64,000 nucleotides of DNA from WSZJ01 sp964590435 (lineage in GTDB: Bacteria; Planctomycetota; MHYJ01; WSZJ01), in NCBI GenBank assembly GCA_964590435.1, contig CAZPWT010000031.1, positions 1 to 64,000 of the forward strand, written 5' to 3'. Of this stretch, positions 22,446-31,157 are shown one piece after another. Position 1 is the first letter of the stretch, and every line of letters begins with the position of its first letter. A program made the translations under genes and the position numbers. The notes beneath the pieces are model-generated. The model did no database searches and was not told the DNA's origin. It saw nothing but the letters and a program-made list of their open reading frames with translations.

Positions 22446-23543
22446 CTACTCCTCGCCCAGCACCTCAGCCCCGCCGTCCGTCACCAGCACGTCGTTCTCG
22501 TGCCGCACGCCGAACTTCCCGGGGAGGTAGATCCCGGGCTCGACCGTGACGACGTTCCCCGCGCTCAGCCGCCGCCGGTTGCCCTTCACGAGATACGGCG
22601 GCTCGTGGACGTCCATGCCGAGGCCGTGGCCGGTGCGGTGCGTGAAGAACTCCCCGTAGCCGCTCTTTTCGATCACGCGGCGCGCGGCCTCGTCGACGTC
22701 CTCGCACGGCACGCCGGGCCCGGCCTCGGCGACCGCGGCGTCGTGCGCCTTTTTCACGACGGACATCACTTTCTTCACCTCGCCCGCGGGCTCGCCGCCG
22801 AAGACGATCGTGCGCGTGATGTCCCCCTGGTACCCGCCGAACGACGTGCCGCAGTCGAGCAGCACGACGTCGCCTTTCGCCAGCCGCCGCGACCCGGGCG
22901 CGCCGTGGGGGACCGCCGCCGACGGGCCGAACTGCGCGAGCGCCCAGGCCGGCTCGCCGCTGCGCGCCGTGAGCGCCGCGGTCAGCTCCGCCGCGACCTC
23001 CGCTTCCGTCGTTCCCGCCGAAAGCCCCTTCACCACCCCCTCGCGCGCCTCGTGCGTGAGGCGGATCGCGTGGCGGAGAAGTCCCAGCTCGGCGGACGAT
23101 TTCCGCGAGCGCAGCGCGTCCATGACTTCTTCGTCGGGGATCAGGTCGAGCCGGTCGTCCGCGCGCGCGAGCCGGGCCGACGTCACGACGTCCGTGGACG
23201 CCTCCAGCACCACCGTCCGCGCCCGCGTCCGCGGCTTCGACAGCCGGTCCGCCACCAGCCGGAACGGGTTCTGGTCCTCCTCCCACGTCCGCACTTCCGC
23301 GAACATCCGGTTGTGCACCATCCGCTCCCGCTCGAACGCGGGGGCGACGATCTCGGGCTGCCCCTCGGCGGGGACGAGAAGCGCGATGAGCCGCTCCGAG
23401 CGGTGCGCCGCGAGCCCCGTCAGGTAGAGGAAGTTCGTCCCCGGCAGGCACAGGAACGCTTCGGCCTCCGCCGCCACGATCAGTTCCTGCAGGCGCTGCA
23501 GGCGCTCGGCGTACAGCGTTCCGGGGAGTCGTCGGTCGGGCAT
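22446..23543 (-). CDS. M24 family Xaa-Pro aminopeptidase-like protein
   Basis: A 365-aa cytosolic metallopeptidase of the Xaa-Pro dipeptidase/aminopeptidase P type. A creatinase-like N-domain (about 1-130) precedes the pita-bread domain. The five metal ligands are in VVLLDCGTSFGGYQGDITRTI (two Asp), THRTGHGLGMDVHEPPY (His), VVTVEPGIYLPGKFGVRHENDVLVT (two Glu). It should cleave the bond before proline in short peptides. The ATG at 23543 follows GAGGAAAGC; an upstream ATG at 23639 overlaps the divergent HAD gene. Fits with other peptidases in the window but no operon link is seen. Confidence 0.92.
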   Translation of the reverse strand: MPDRRLPGTLYAERLQRLQELIVAAEAEAFLCLPGTNFLYLTGLAAHRSERLIALLVPAEGQPEIVAPAFERERMVHNRMFAEVRTWEEDQNPFRLVADRLSKPRTRARTVVLEASTDVVTSARLARADDRLDLIPDEEVMDALRSRKSSAELGLLRHAIRLTHEAREGVVKGLSAGTTEAEVAAELTAALTARSGEPAWALAQFGPSAAVPHGAPGSRRLAKGDVVLLDCGTSFGGYQGDITRTIVFGGEPAGEVKKVMSVVKKAHDAAVAEAGPGVPCEDVDEAARRVIEKSGYGEFFTHRTGHGLGMDVHEPPYLVKGNRRRLSAGNVVTVEPGIYLPGKFGVRHENDVLVTDGGAEVLGEE

Positions 23544-23601
23544 GCTTTCCTCGAGGGGCGGCTGCGCGGAGTATAATCCCCGCCTCGAGAGGGGCGAGAC
23601 A

Positions 23602-24282
23602 ATGCGGCTGGCCGGCGTGGACACGGTGCTGTTCGACATGGACGGGACGATTTCCTCGTCCGAGTCGCTGGCGCTGCACGCGGCGGAAGAAGGGCTTCGG
23701 CGCTTCTATCGCGAGACGGGCGAGTCCGCGCCGATCCCGCCGCGCGCCGAGATCCGCGCGATGATCGGCCTGCCATCGAACGTCTACTTCGCGAAACTCG
23801 TCCCCGAGCGCCTCGCTTCCCGCTGGGCCGACGTCCGCCGCCACGTCCTCGCGCTCGAGATCGAGGAGCTCGAGGCCGGCCGCGGCGGGATGTTCGAGGG
23901 GACCGCGGAGACGCTCGCGGCGCTGAAAGCGGCGGGGAAGAGCCTCGGCCTGGTCACGAACGCGGGCCGCGGGTACTTCGACGCGACCTTCCGCGCGCTC
24001 GGGCTCGATTCTTTTTTTTCGGTCGCGTACTGCATCGACGACGCGCCCGGCGGGACGAAGGCGGACCTCGTGAAGCGCGCCGCCGCGAAGCTCGGCACCG
24101 CGCGCGGCGCGATGGTCGGCGACAAGGTCTACGACGTCGAGGCCGGCCGCGCCGCGGGGTTCGCGACCGTCGGCTGCACGTGGGGGTACGGCTCCGCCGC
24201 GGAACTCTCCGGCGCCGACCACGTCATCGACGATATCCGCCAGCTCCCCGCCCTCCTCGGCCTCGCGGCGGCCGCGCGATGA
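23602..24282 (+). CDS. HAD-family hydrolase (phosphoglycolate-phosphatase-like)
   Basis: A 226-aa haloacid-dehalogenase phosphatase. Motif I is LFDMDGTIS (nucleophile Asp12, acid Asp14), motif II LVTNAGRG, motif III Lys in PGGTKADLVKRAA and motif IV MVGDKVYDVEAGRAAGF. A helical cap sits between motifs I and II (residues about 20-90), as in beta-phosphoglucomutase and phosphoglycolate phosphatase. Substrate unknown. It is followed by a TPR-like gene with ATGA overlap, and is divergent from the M24 gene with 58 nt between starts. Confidence 0.9.
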   Translation: MRLAGVDTVLFDMDGTISSSESLALHAAEEGLRRFYRETGESAPIPPRAEIRAMIGLPSNVYFAKLVPERLASRWADVRRHVLALEIEELEAGRGGMFEGTAETLAALKAAGKSLGLVTNAGRGYFDATFRALGLDSFFSVAYCIDDAPGGTKADLVKRAAAKLGTARGAMVGDKVYDVEAGRAAGFATVGCTWGYGSAAELSGADHVIDDIRQLPALLGLAAAAR

Positions 24283-25118
24283 GCCGCGAAACCGAGATCC
24301 GGCGGGGGAAGGAAGCGCTCGCGCAGGGCGACCCCGCCGCCGCCGAGCGCGCGCTGTCGGCCGCGATCGACGGCGGGTCCGCCCTTCCCGAAGCGCTCAA
24401 GGCCCGCGCCGCGGCCCGGGCGCAGCTCCTCGACTGGACGGGCGCGGCGGACGACCTCGAACGGCTGCTCAAGACCGCGCCGGACGAGGCGAGCCCCATC
24501 GAGCTCGAGTACATCCGCGTGCTGCGCCTCGCCGCGTCGCTTCCCGCCCCCCAGGCCCGCCGCGCGGTCGAGGAGTTCGGGTACGAGAAGCTGTCGCAGG
24601 CGGTCCTGCTCACCCGCGGCGCGCGCTCGTGGTCGCTGGACGACTTCGTCACGCGTTCGGCGAAGATCGGCGAAGAGAAATACGCGGCGGCGCCGCCGGA
24701 GAACCTCAAGCACTACCTCGCGGCGAAGATCCCGGGGCGCCTGTACCGCGCACCGGCGCTGCAGACCCTTCCGTCGATGGACGCCTGGGCGCGCTGCGAA
24801 TGGTGGGTTCACCACGGGCTGGGCGCGGCGGACGCAGCGCACGAGGCGGCGACGGGAGACGACGCGCTGGCGACGCCGCCCGTCCTTCCCGACCCGCCGT
24901 TCCGGAACAGCTCGGATCCGTTCGACCTGGCGAAGCGCTGCCCGGTGGACTGGGCGTTCGTGCACCACGCGCTGCTGGTGATGGTGTACGACCTCGCGGA
25001 GGAGCTGGCGCACGAGCAGGCGGAGCTGCGGGCGGATCTCCCCGCGATCCGCGACGCGGCGGTGAAGCCGCTCGTGTACCTGGGGTTCGGGATCGGGCTG
25101 GAGTCGCAGGGCATCTGA
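24279..25118 (+). CDS. TPR-like protein, unknown function
   Basis: A 279-aa soluble protein translationally coupled to the HAD gene by ATGA. The N-terminal third resembles tetratricopeptide repeats (EIRRGKEALAQGDPAAAERALSAAIDGG...ALKARAAARAQLLDWTGAADDLERLLK). The C-terminal part is a distinct domain with KHYLAAKIPGRLYRAPALQTLPSMDAWARCEWWVHHGLG and FVHHALLVMVYDLAEELAHEQAELRADLPAIRDAAVKPLVY, whose His residues are notable. No family recognised. It may act with the HAD phosphatase. Confidence 0.75.
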   Translation: MSRETEIRRGKEALAQGDPAAAERALSAAIDGGSALPEALKARAAARAQLLDWTGAADDLERLLKTAPDEASPIELEYIRVLRLAASLPAPQARRAVEEFGYEKLSQAVLLTRGARSWSLDDFVTRSAKIGEEKYAAAPPENLKHYLAAKIPGRLYRAPALQTLPSMDAWARCEWWVHHGLGAADAAHEAATGDDALATPPVLPDPPFRNSSDPFDLAKRCPVDWAFVHHALLVMVYDLAEELAHEQAELRADLPAIRDAAVKPLVYLGFGIGLESQGI

Positions 25119-25230
25119 AGGCAAGTTCCGCTCGCGTGGAAGGATCACTTCCCGGAATCGCGAGGAACCGCGCGGCTGGGCCACCAGGCTTGGAGCCGCA
25201 TCCTTCGCCTCGTCGTCCGTCGAACGACCT

Positions 25231-25447
25231 CACCACGGAGGCACAGAGTCACGGAGGAAAATCCATCGGAAGAACGGGAAACTGGCGAGATTTGAATGGA
25301 GATGGAGAAACAAACAGTCAGCGAACCCTTCTATTCTGAATCGCGTTGTTCGTCGGAATGAGATGGACGCTACCTTCCTCGAGCACAACCCCTTCAACTC
25401 ACTATCTTCCCGGATGTTCTTCTCCGTGCCTCTGTGGCTCCGTGGTG
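25231..25447. repeat. Intergenic inverted repeat, family B (CACGGAGGCACAGAG words)
   Basis: Arms 25231-25256 and 25422-25447 are reverse complements over 26 nt with two mismatches. The 165-nt loop is lower in GC and without coding features. The element fills most of the 402-nt gap between the TPR-like and HtrA-like genes. Related in sequence to 19516-19602. Confidence 0.85.
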
Positions 25448-25520
25448 AAGTCGTTTTTCCAGGTGCCAGCCAGATTCTCGCGCGCTTGGATTCGTCGCAC
25501 CCTCCAAGTACGATTCATCC

Positions 25521-27533
25521 ATGCGACTCTTCTCCGCCTTGCCCGCCCTCGCGCTCCTCGCGCTCGCCCTTCCCGCCCGCGCCGATGAAAAAGTCAAAGC
25601 CCTGTTCCGGAAATGCGCCCCCGCGACGGTTTACGTGGAGTGCAAGCCGGACAAGGAAGGGCTCGTGCACCTCGGCACCGGCTCGATCATCGACGCCGGC
25701 GGGCTGATCCTCACGAACCGCCACGTCATCGTCTCGAGCCTCGACGGGGACAAGGAAGTCGCCGTCTTCCTCTTCGACGGGCGCCGCTTCAATGCCGACG
25801 TCATCGAGGCCACGGAGGAACTGGACCTCGCGCTGCTCCGGGTCAAGGACTCGCCGGGGGAGCTTCCCGTGATGGAGTGGGGGGACTCGGACGCGCTCGA
25901 GGTCGGCGAGGACGTGATCGCGATCGGGAACCCCGACGGGCTCAAGTGGACGCTCTCGACGGGGATCGTGTCCGGCAAGCGCGACAACATGCTGCAGACG
26001 ACGGCGCCGCTCAACCCCGGCAATTCCGGCGGGCCGCTGATCTCGCCCGACGGGAAGCTGATCGGCGTGAACACGCTGTCGGCGTACGCGGACCGGAACA
26101 ACATCGCGTTCGCGCGGACCTCGAACGTCGCTCGCGACTGGGTGGAGAAGCGCCTCGCGGCGGGCGCGGCGGTGACGCCGCGGTACGAGGACGCCGCGAA
26201 CGGGTTCTCGTTCACGCCGCCGCAGGGCTGGGTCGTGCTCGCCGACAACGACAAGAATCCGTCGCAGTCCGTGGCCTACACCGGAGGCACGTCGGTCCTC
26301 CGCGTTTACTTCGTCGCCGGCAAGCCGAAGGAAATCCACGACCACGCCGACGAGCAGGACGCGATCCTGAAAAAGCAGCTCAAGACGTACAAGCGCCGCT
26401 CGCTCGACTTCCTCGACTTCCGCGGCCAGACCGCCGCGTACTCGATGACGTACGCGTTCGCCTGGGACGGCGTCGACTACGTCTCCTACCAGGTCACCGT
26501 CAACGACACGGAGGCGACCTGGACGCTGCGCTTCACGTGCCCCGCCGCAGAGCACGCGAAATTGCAGCCCGAGTTCGACGCGGCGATCCAGACGGCGCGC
26601 TGGTCGGCGGGGATGGCGGGGCGCGAGACGCCGGAGAAGACGATCGAGGCGTGGGTGCAGGCGATCACGGCGTCCGACCTCAACGGCTTCCTGTCGTGCC
26701 TCGACGTCGGCGCGTGGCTGGACGACGCGACGAACGGCGACTACGGCAAGGCGACGGACGAGGAAAAGAAGGCGATGCAGGAGCGGTACCGCGGCGTGAT
26801 GAAGGACGTGCTGGAGAAGGGCGAGCTGGCGCGGCAGGTGGAGCAGGGCGTGCGCATCCTCGCGGCCCGCATCGACGGCGAGACCGCGACGGTCGGCCTC
26901 GTCTCCGTCTCCACTTCCGGAGTGAACGTCGTCGAGGACTTCACCCTCGTCAAGACCGCCGCCGGGTGGTTCGTGACGGGGGTCGGCGAAGCGCGCGCCT
27001 GGGAGGACAAGCCGGCGGAGGACGAGGGGAAGACCGAGGTGAAGCGGAAGAAGTACCGCGACGAGGCGAAGGCGTTCAGCGTGCAGGTGCCGGCGTCGTG
27101 GTCGAAAGTCGCGCAGAAGTCGACCGAGACCGTGTCGCTCCACATGTTCAGCGAGGCGGGCGCGACCGACGCGGTCGCCAAGGTCGCGGTCAGCCTGATG
27201 GACCTGCGCCCCGACATCGAGCAGGACGAGCTGTCCGAGGACGACCTCGACGCGCTCGCCGAGAAATTCCTCGAGGGGTTCAAGGGGAGCTTCAAGGCGA
27301 AATTCTCCGTCCGCAGCAAGGACACCGCGGAGCTGGGCGGGCTCCCCGCGGTGCACTACAAGATCTCCGCGCAGTCCGACGCGTTCAGCCCCCAGATCGA
27401 GACGCAGATCTGGTTCTGCTACCGGAACGGCTGGGCCTACGGCGTGATGTCCGTGAACGTGAAAGGCGAGACCCCGAACCCCGAGTTCGACCGGATCATC
27501 GGCACGTTCAAGGCGACGGGGAAGCGCAACTGA
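25521..27533 (+). CDS. Secreted S1C (HtrA/DegP-like) serine protease with C-terminal extension
   Basis: A 670-aa protein. The signal peptide MRLFSALPALALLALALPARA ends near residue 21. The trypsin-like domain has an intact triad: His68 in LTNRHV, Asp102 in ELDLALL and Ser169 in NPGNSGGPL. No PDZ domain follows; instead about 470 residues contain two similar beta domains (GFSFTPPQGWVVLADNDKNP near 230 and KAFSVQVPASWSKVAQKSTE near 515) of the PsbP/Mog1-like kind, with a helical stretch between. It should act in the periplasm, in protein quality control or in processing. The next gene starts within the stop codon (TGATG). Confidence 0.9.
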   Translation: MRLFSALPALALLALALPARADEKVKALFRKCAPATVYVECKPDKEGLVHLGTGSIIDAGGLILTNRHVIVSSLDGDKEVAVFLFDGRRFNADVIEATEELDLALLRVKDSPGELPVMEWGDSDALEVGEDVIAIGNPDGLKWTLSTGIVSGKRDNMLQTTAPLNPGNSGGPLISPDGKLIGVNTLSAYADRNNIAFARTSNVARDWVEKRLAAGAAVTPRYEDAANGFSFTPPQGWVVLADNDKNPSQSVAYTGGTSVLRVYFVAGKPKEIHDHADEQDAILKKQLKTYKRRSLDFLDFRGQTAAYSMTYAFAWDGVDYVSYQVTVNDTEATWTLRFTCPAAEHAKLQPEFDAAIQTARWSAGMAGRETPEKTIEAWVQAITASDLNGFLSCLDVGAWLDDATNGDYGKATDEEKKAMQERYRGVMKDVLEKGELARQVEQGVRILAARIDGETATVGLVSVSTSGVNVVEDFTLVKTAAGWFVTGVGEARAWEDKPAEDEGKTEVKRKKYRDEAKAFSVQVPASWSKVAQKSTETVSLHMFSEAGATDAVAKVAVSLMDLRPDIEQDELSEDDLDALAEKFLEGFKGSFKAKFSVRSKDTAELGGLPAVHYKISAQSDAFSPQIETQIWFCYRNGWAYGVMSVNVKGETPNPEFDRIIGTFKATGKRN

Positions 27534-28492
27534 TGGACGGCGCTCCCGGGCGCACGGGCATCCCGGCGGCCGCCGTCGCGGCGCTCGCGGCGCTGGCGCT
27601 GGCGGCCGGCGCGATCGGCGGCGCGATGTTCGAGCGGGGCCGGCAGCCGGCGGTGAAGGAACCGGCCGCCGCCGCGCCCGCGCCGCCTGCCGAGGCCCCC
27701 GCCGCAACGCCCTCGCCCGCTCCCACTCCTGCCGGAACCGCTTCCCACGAATCCGTCGAGGAACTCGCCGAGGCCCGCGCCGAGGTGGCGCGCCTCAAGG
27801 AGCGCGTGGCGGCCCTGGAATCGCTGGTGCCGAAGCCGAAGACCAGGGAAGACCGCATCGCGACCGCGAAGGAGATGCTGGAGTGCGTCCGGAAAGGGAA
27901 GCGCGACCCCGAGGCATTCCGGCGGCTTCTCGCGCTGATCAGCGAGCTGTGCCCGGAGATGGGGCCGTTCTTCCTCGAGCGGCTCGCGGACCCGGAGGAA
28001 AAGGCGGACCGCGGGATGATCTTCGACCTTGCGATGGCCGCCGGCGGGCCTGAAGTCGCCGAGATGGTCCTGAAGCACCTGACAGGAACGGATGAGGAGG
28101 CGCGCACGAAGGTGCTTCGCGTGCTGGGCGGCGGGTCCCGGGAACTCTTCACCGTGCGCAATCTCCCCGTCTCCGGCCCGCTCGCCAATCTCGCGCTCCA
28201 GTACGCTTCCACCGGCAACAACGCCGAGCGCCAGGCCGCCGCGGGGCTCCTGGGCGGCGTCGAGGGGGCGGAATCCCGCACGGCGTTGTACCGGCTGGCG
28301 AATTCGGACACGGAGTCCGGCGTGAAGGAGCAGGCGGTCCGGTCGCTGGGGTACATCGGCGACAAGGAGACGCTCGCGTGGCTCGACACCTACCAGCCGT
28401 CGTTGCAAGGGCTACGGGATCACGAGAAGCAGCGGATCCAGGGCTCGATCGACTGGGCGCGGGAGCAGCTGCGGAAGAAGTATCCGCAGTAG
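27533..28492 (+). CDS. HEAT-repeat protein with membrane anchor and coiled coil
   Basis: A 319-aa protein coupled to the S1C protease gene by TGATG. It has an anchor AAVAALAALALAAGAIGGAMF (about residues 13-33), an Ala/Pro linker, a short coiled coil VEELAEARAEVARLKERVAALESLV, and then HEAT-like helices (MGPFFLERLADPEEKADRGMIFDLAMAAGGPEVAEMVLKHL, ERQAAAGLLGGVEGAESRTALYRLANSDTESGVKEQAVRSLGYIG). No catalytic motif. It may tether or regulate the protease. Same layout as the protein at 19949. Confidence 0.85.
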   Translation: MDGAPGRTGIPAAAVAALAALALAAGAIGGAMFERGRQPAVKEPAAAAPAPPAEAPAATPSPAPTPAGTASHESVEELAEARAEVARLKERVAALESLVPKPKTREDRIATAKEMLECVRKGKRDPEAFRRLLALISELCPEMGPFFLERLADPEEKADRGMIFDLAMAAGGPEVAEMVLKHLTGTDEEARTKVLRVLGGGSRELFTVRNLPVSGPLANLALQYASTGNNAERQAAAGLLGGVEGAESRTALYRLANSDTESGVKEQAVRSLGYIGDKETLAWLDTYQPSLQGLRDHEKQRIQGSIDWAREQLRKKYPQ

Positions 28493-28493
28493 C

Positions 28494-28712
28494 TCAAAAC
28501 CCGGTCATGCCGCCCCCTTCCCCGGGCCGGGCAGATCGGTATCGCCAGCGGAACAGCGCGCCGCGTTCGGCGGCGCGGCGATTCAGGCGCAGCGTTTCCC
28601 GCCGCGCCGCGCCCAGCGTGGCGAAGAAACCGGCAGGGGACTGTCGCGGGCCGCGATCGCCCGAGGGCGAGGGCGGGTCCAGGCGCAGGAGCGTATAGCG
28701 AGGGTGGGGCAT
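28494..28712 (-). CDS. Possible small protein, doubtful
   Basis: A 72-aa open frame, Arg-rich, starting MPHPRYTLLRLDPPSPSGDRG and ending ETLRLNRRAAERGALFRWRYRSARPGEGG. There is no ribosome binding site and no family match. It lies in the 534-nt gap between the HEAT gene and the gene at 29027. The rest of that gap (28713-29026) shows only low-complexity CACTCGCC/GGCCGCC repeats at 28911-28958 and no gene. Confidence 0.25.
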   Translation of the reverse strand: MPHPRYTLLRLDPPSPSGDRGPRQSPAGFFATLGAARRETLRLNRRAAERGALFRWRYRSARPGEGGGMTGF

Positions 28713-29026
28713 GGGGGGACTCCGAGAGGGGGGAGCGGTCATCGGGAAGGGCGAAGCGCGGGGGCGACGGACTAGGAAACGACGATCGCCACTCGAACGA
28801 CGCGCACGCCGGGGCGCAGGACCTCGATGAGGTCGCGCAGGAGGGGAATTCGCCGGCCGGAGTAGTTCACCCTTCTTCATCGCCCAAACCACCTGAAGGT
28901 TCAAATCAACCTCGCCACTCGCCACTGGCCGCCGGCCGCTCGCCGCCGGCCACTCGCCCTTCCCGCGTTCGTTGACACTCCCCCCCGCCGACCTTAGCCT
29001 TGCCCCCCTTCATTGGGGAACGGGCG

Positions 29027-29365
29027 ATGGCCGAGCCTCCGCGGACCTGGAAAGAATGGTTCGCCCACGCCTTCGCGCTGGATTCCGGCGCGGAGCCGCT
29101 GGACGAAAAAGACCAGGCGCTCCTCGAAAAGGTCGCAAACGGGGTCGTTTCCCGCCGCATGACGATGCCGGCGCTTCTGTTCCTGGAAAGCGTCAAGCCG
29201 CTGTCGTTCATCGGGGGACAGGCCCTGGTGTTCTTCGGGCCGATGCTGGAGCTGGTGCTGAAGCGGGAAGAGATCGAGCGGGGATCGAAGCTGCTCGAGA
29301 GGCGGGACGTGCTGGAGATGCTGGCGGCGCGGATTGAGGCCCTGGAGGCGGAAAAGCGTGGCTGA
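29027..29365 (+). CDS. Small helical protein, first gene of the MutL-like/DUF6754 operon
   Basis: A 112-aa protein starting MAEPPRTWKEWFAHAFALDSG after GGGGAA. It is mostly helical, with one moderately hydrophobic stretch MTMPALLFLESVKPLSFIGGQALVFFGPMLELVL in the middle and a charged C-terminal helix REEIERGSKLLERRDVLEMLAARIEALEAEK. The family is not recognised. It overlaps the MutL-like gene by 8 nt and is therefore the first member of the long coupled array. Its position suggests an accessory subunit or membrane-proximal adaptor for the ATPase. Confidence 0.75.
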   Translation: MAEPPRTWKEWFAHAFALDSGAEPLDEKDQALLEKVANGVVSRRMTMPALLFLESVKPLSFIGGQALVFFGPMLELVLKREEIERGSKLLERRDVLEMLAARIEALEAEKRG

Positions 29366-31157
29366 CCGTCCGGTGAACGTGGTGATCGCGACCGACTGCG
29401 GGTCGACGACGACGAAGGCGATCCTCATCGAGAAGGTGGGGGACGTCTACCGGCAGACGTTCCGCGGCGAGGCGCCGACGACGGTGGAAGCGCCGTTCGA
29501 GGACGTGACGAAGGGGGTGCTGAACTCGATCCAGGAGGTGGAGGAGCTCAGCGGGCGGAAGATCCTGGACGGGGAGAAGATCATCACGCCGGCGAACGGG
29601 AAGGTCGGCGTGGACATTTACGTGAGCACGTCGAGCGCGGGCGGCGGGCTGCAGATGATGGTGGCGGGGGCGGTGGCGGCGATGACGGGCGAGAGCGCGC
29701 AGCGTTGCGCGCTGGGCGGCGGGGCGATCGTGATGGACGTGCTCGCCTCGAACGACGGGCGCGCCGGGTTCGAGAAGATCGAGCGGATCCGGCAGCTGCG
29801 GCCGGACATGCTGCTGCTCTCGGGCGGGACGGACGGCGGGACGGTGTCGCACGTCGTCGAGCTCGCGGAGTACATCAGCGCGGCGGACCCGAAGCCGCGC
29901 CTGGGGATCGGCTACAAGCTGCCGATCATCTTCGCGGGGAACAAGGACGCCGCGGGGCGCGTGCAGGAGATCCTCGGCGAGAAGATGGCGCTCGAGGTCA
30001 CGGACAACATCCGGCCGACGCTCGAGCGGGAAAACCTGATGCCCGCGCGGCACCGGATCCACGACCTGTTCCTGCACCACGTCATGCAGCAGGCGCCCGG
30101 CTACAAGAAGCTGATCGCGATGTGCGGCGCGCCGATCATCCCGACGCCGGCCGCGGTGGGCGACATCATCGAGCGCGTCGCGAAGAAGGAGCAGATCAAC
30201 GTCCTCGGCGTCGACATCGGCGGCGCCACGACCGACGTCTTCAGCGTCTTCCAGAAGGTCTTCAACCGCACCGTCAGCGCCAACCTCGGCATGTCCTACT
30301 CGATTTCCAACGTCCTCGCCGAGGCCGGGCTCGACAACATCATGCGCTGGGTGCCGTTCGACCTCGACGAGCAGGACCTCCGCAATCGCATCAAGAACAA
30401 GATGATCCGCCCGACCACGATCCCGTTCACCGTGGACGAGCTCATGATCGAGCAGGCCATCGCCCGCGAGGCCCTTCGCCTCGCCCTCGACCAGCACAAG
30501 ATGCTCGCCGTCGGGCTCAAGGGCGTGCAGCAGGAGCGCTCGATCTCCGACGCCTTCGCCCAGACCGCCAGCGGCCAGTCGCTCATCAACATGATGGACC
30601 TGAACCTCGTCATCGGCTCCGGCGGCATCCTTTCCCACGCCCCGCGCCGCGTTCAGTCCATGGTCATGATGACCGACTCCTACCAGCTCGAGGGCATCAC
30701 CCGCCTCGCCGTCGACTCCATCTTCATGATGCCCCACCTCGGCGTCCTCGCGACCGTCAACGAAAAGGCCGCCACCGACGCCTTCGAACACGACTGCATG
30801 GTCTACCTCGGCACCTGCATCTCGCCCGTCGGCGTCGCGAAGGACGGCGAGAAGTGCCTCGATCTCAAGATCACCGGCGACCTGAACGTGACCGAGTCCA
30901 TCCCGTTCGGCGAGCTCAAGCTCTACAAGCTCGACGTCGGCAAAACCGCGAAGCTCGAGGCCACCCCGGCGCGCGGGTTCGACCTCGGGGCGGGGAAGGG
31001 GAAGCCGCTCACCACCACGATCCACGGCGGAGTCGGCGGCGTCCTCGTCGACACCCGCGGAAGGCCGCTTCAGCTCCCCACCGACAAGAAGCAGCGCGTC
31101 GCGGTCCTCACGAAATGGGCGAAGGCGCTCGACCTGTATCCGGAGCTCAAGCGCTAA
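29358..31157 (+). CDS. Glutamate-mutase-L (MutL)-like ASKHA-fold ATPase
   Basis: A 599-aa protein of the GlmL/MutL family (hydantoinase/actin-like ATPase fold). The phosphate-1 loop is ATDCGSTTTKAILIE near residue 10, and a second GVDIGGATTDVFSVF near 285. Further blocks are LLLSGGTDGG, IIFAGNKDA and LVIGSGGILSHAP. In clostridia, MutL accompanies B12-dependent glutamate mutase, but no mutase subunits (MutE/MutS, B12-binding DxHxxG) are in this window, so the name should not be read as function. The GTG start at 29358 overlaps the previous gene by 8 nt. The partner at 31157 and the DUF6754 modules follow without gaps. Confidence 0.88.
   Translation: MADRPVNVVIATDCGSTTTKAILIEKVGDVYRQTFRGEAPTTVEAPFEDVTKGVLNSIQEVEELSGRKILDGEKIITPANGKVGVDIYVSTSSAGGGLQMMVAGAVAAMTGESAQRCALGGGAIVMDVLASNDGRAGFEKIERIRQLRPDMLLLSGGTDGGTVSHVVELAEYISAADPKPRLGIGYKLPIIFAGNKDAAGRVQEILGEKMALEVTDNIRPTLERENLMPARHRIHDLFLHHVMQQAPGYKKLIAMCGAPIIPTPAAVGDIIERVAKKEQINVLGVDIGGATTDVFSVFQKVFNRTVSANLGMSYSISNVLAEAGLDNIMRWVPFDLDEQDLRNRIKNKMIRPTTIPFTVDELMIEQAIAREALRLALDQHKMLAVGLKGVQQERSISDAFAQTASGQSLINMMDLNLVIGSGGILSHAPRRVQSMVMMTDSYQLEGITRLAVDSIFMMPHLGVLATVNEKAATDAFEHDCMVYLGTCISPVGVAKDGEKCLDLKITGDLNVTESIPFGELKLYKLDVGKTAKLEATPARGFDLGAGKGKPLTTTIHGGVGGVLVDTRGRPLQLPTDKKQRVAVLTKWAKALDLYPELKR

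Noticed and set aside
29358..31157. B12-dependent glutamate mutase system
   Set aside because: Only the MutL-like ATPase is present; no mutase large subunit or B12-binding subunit is found in the window.
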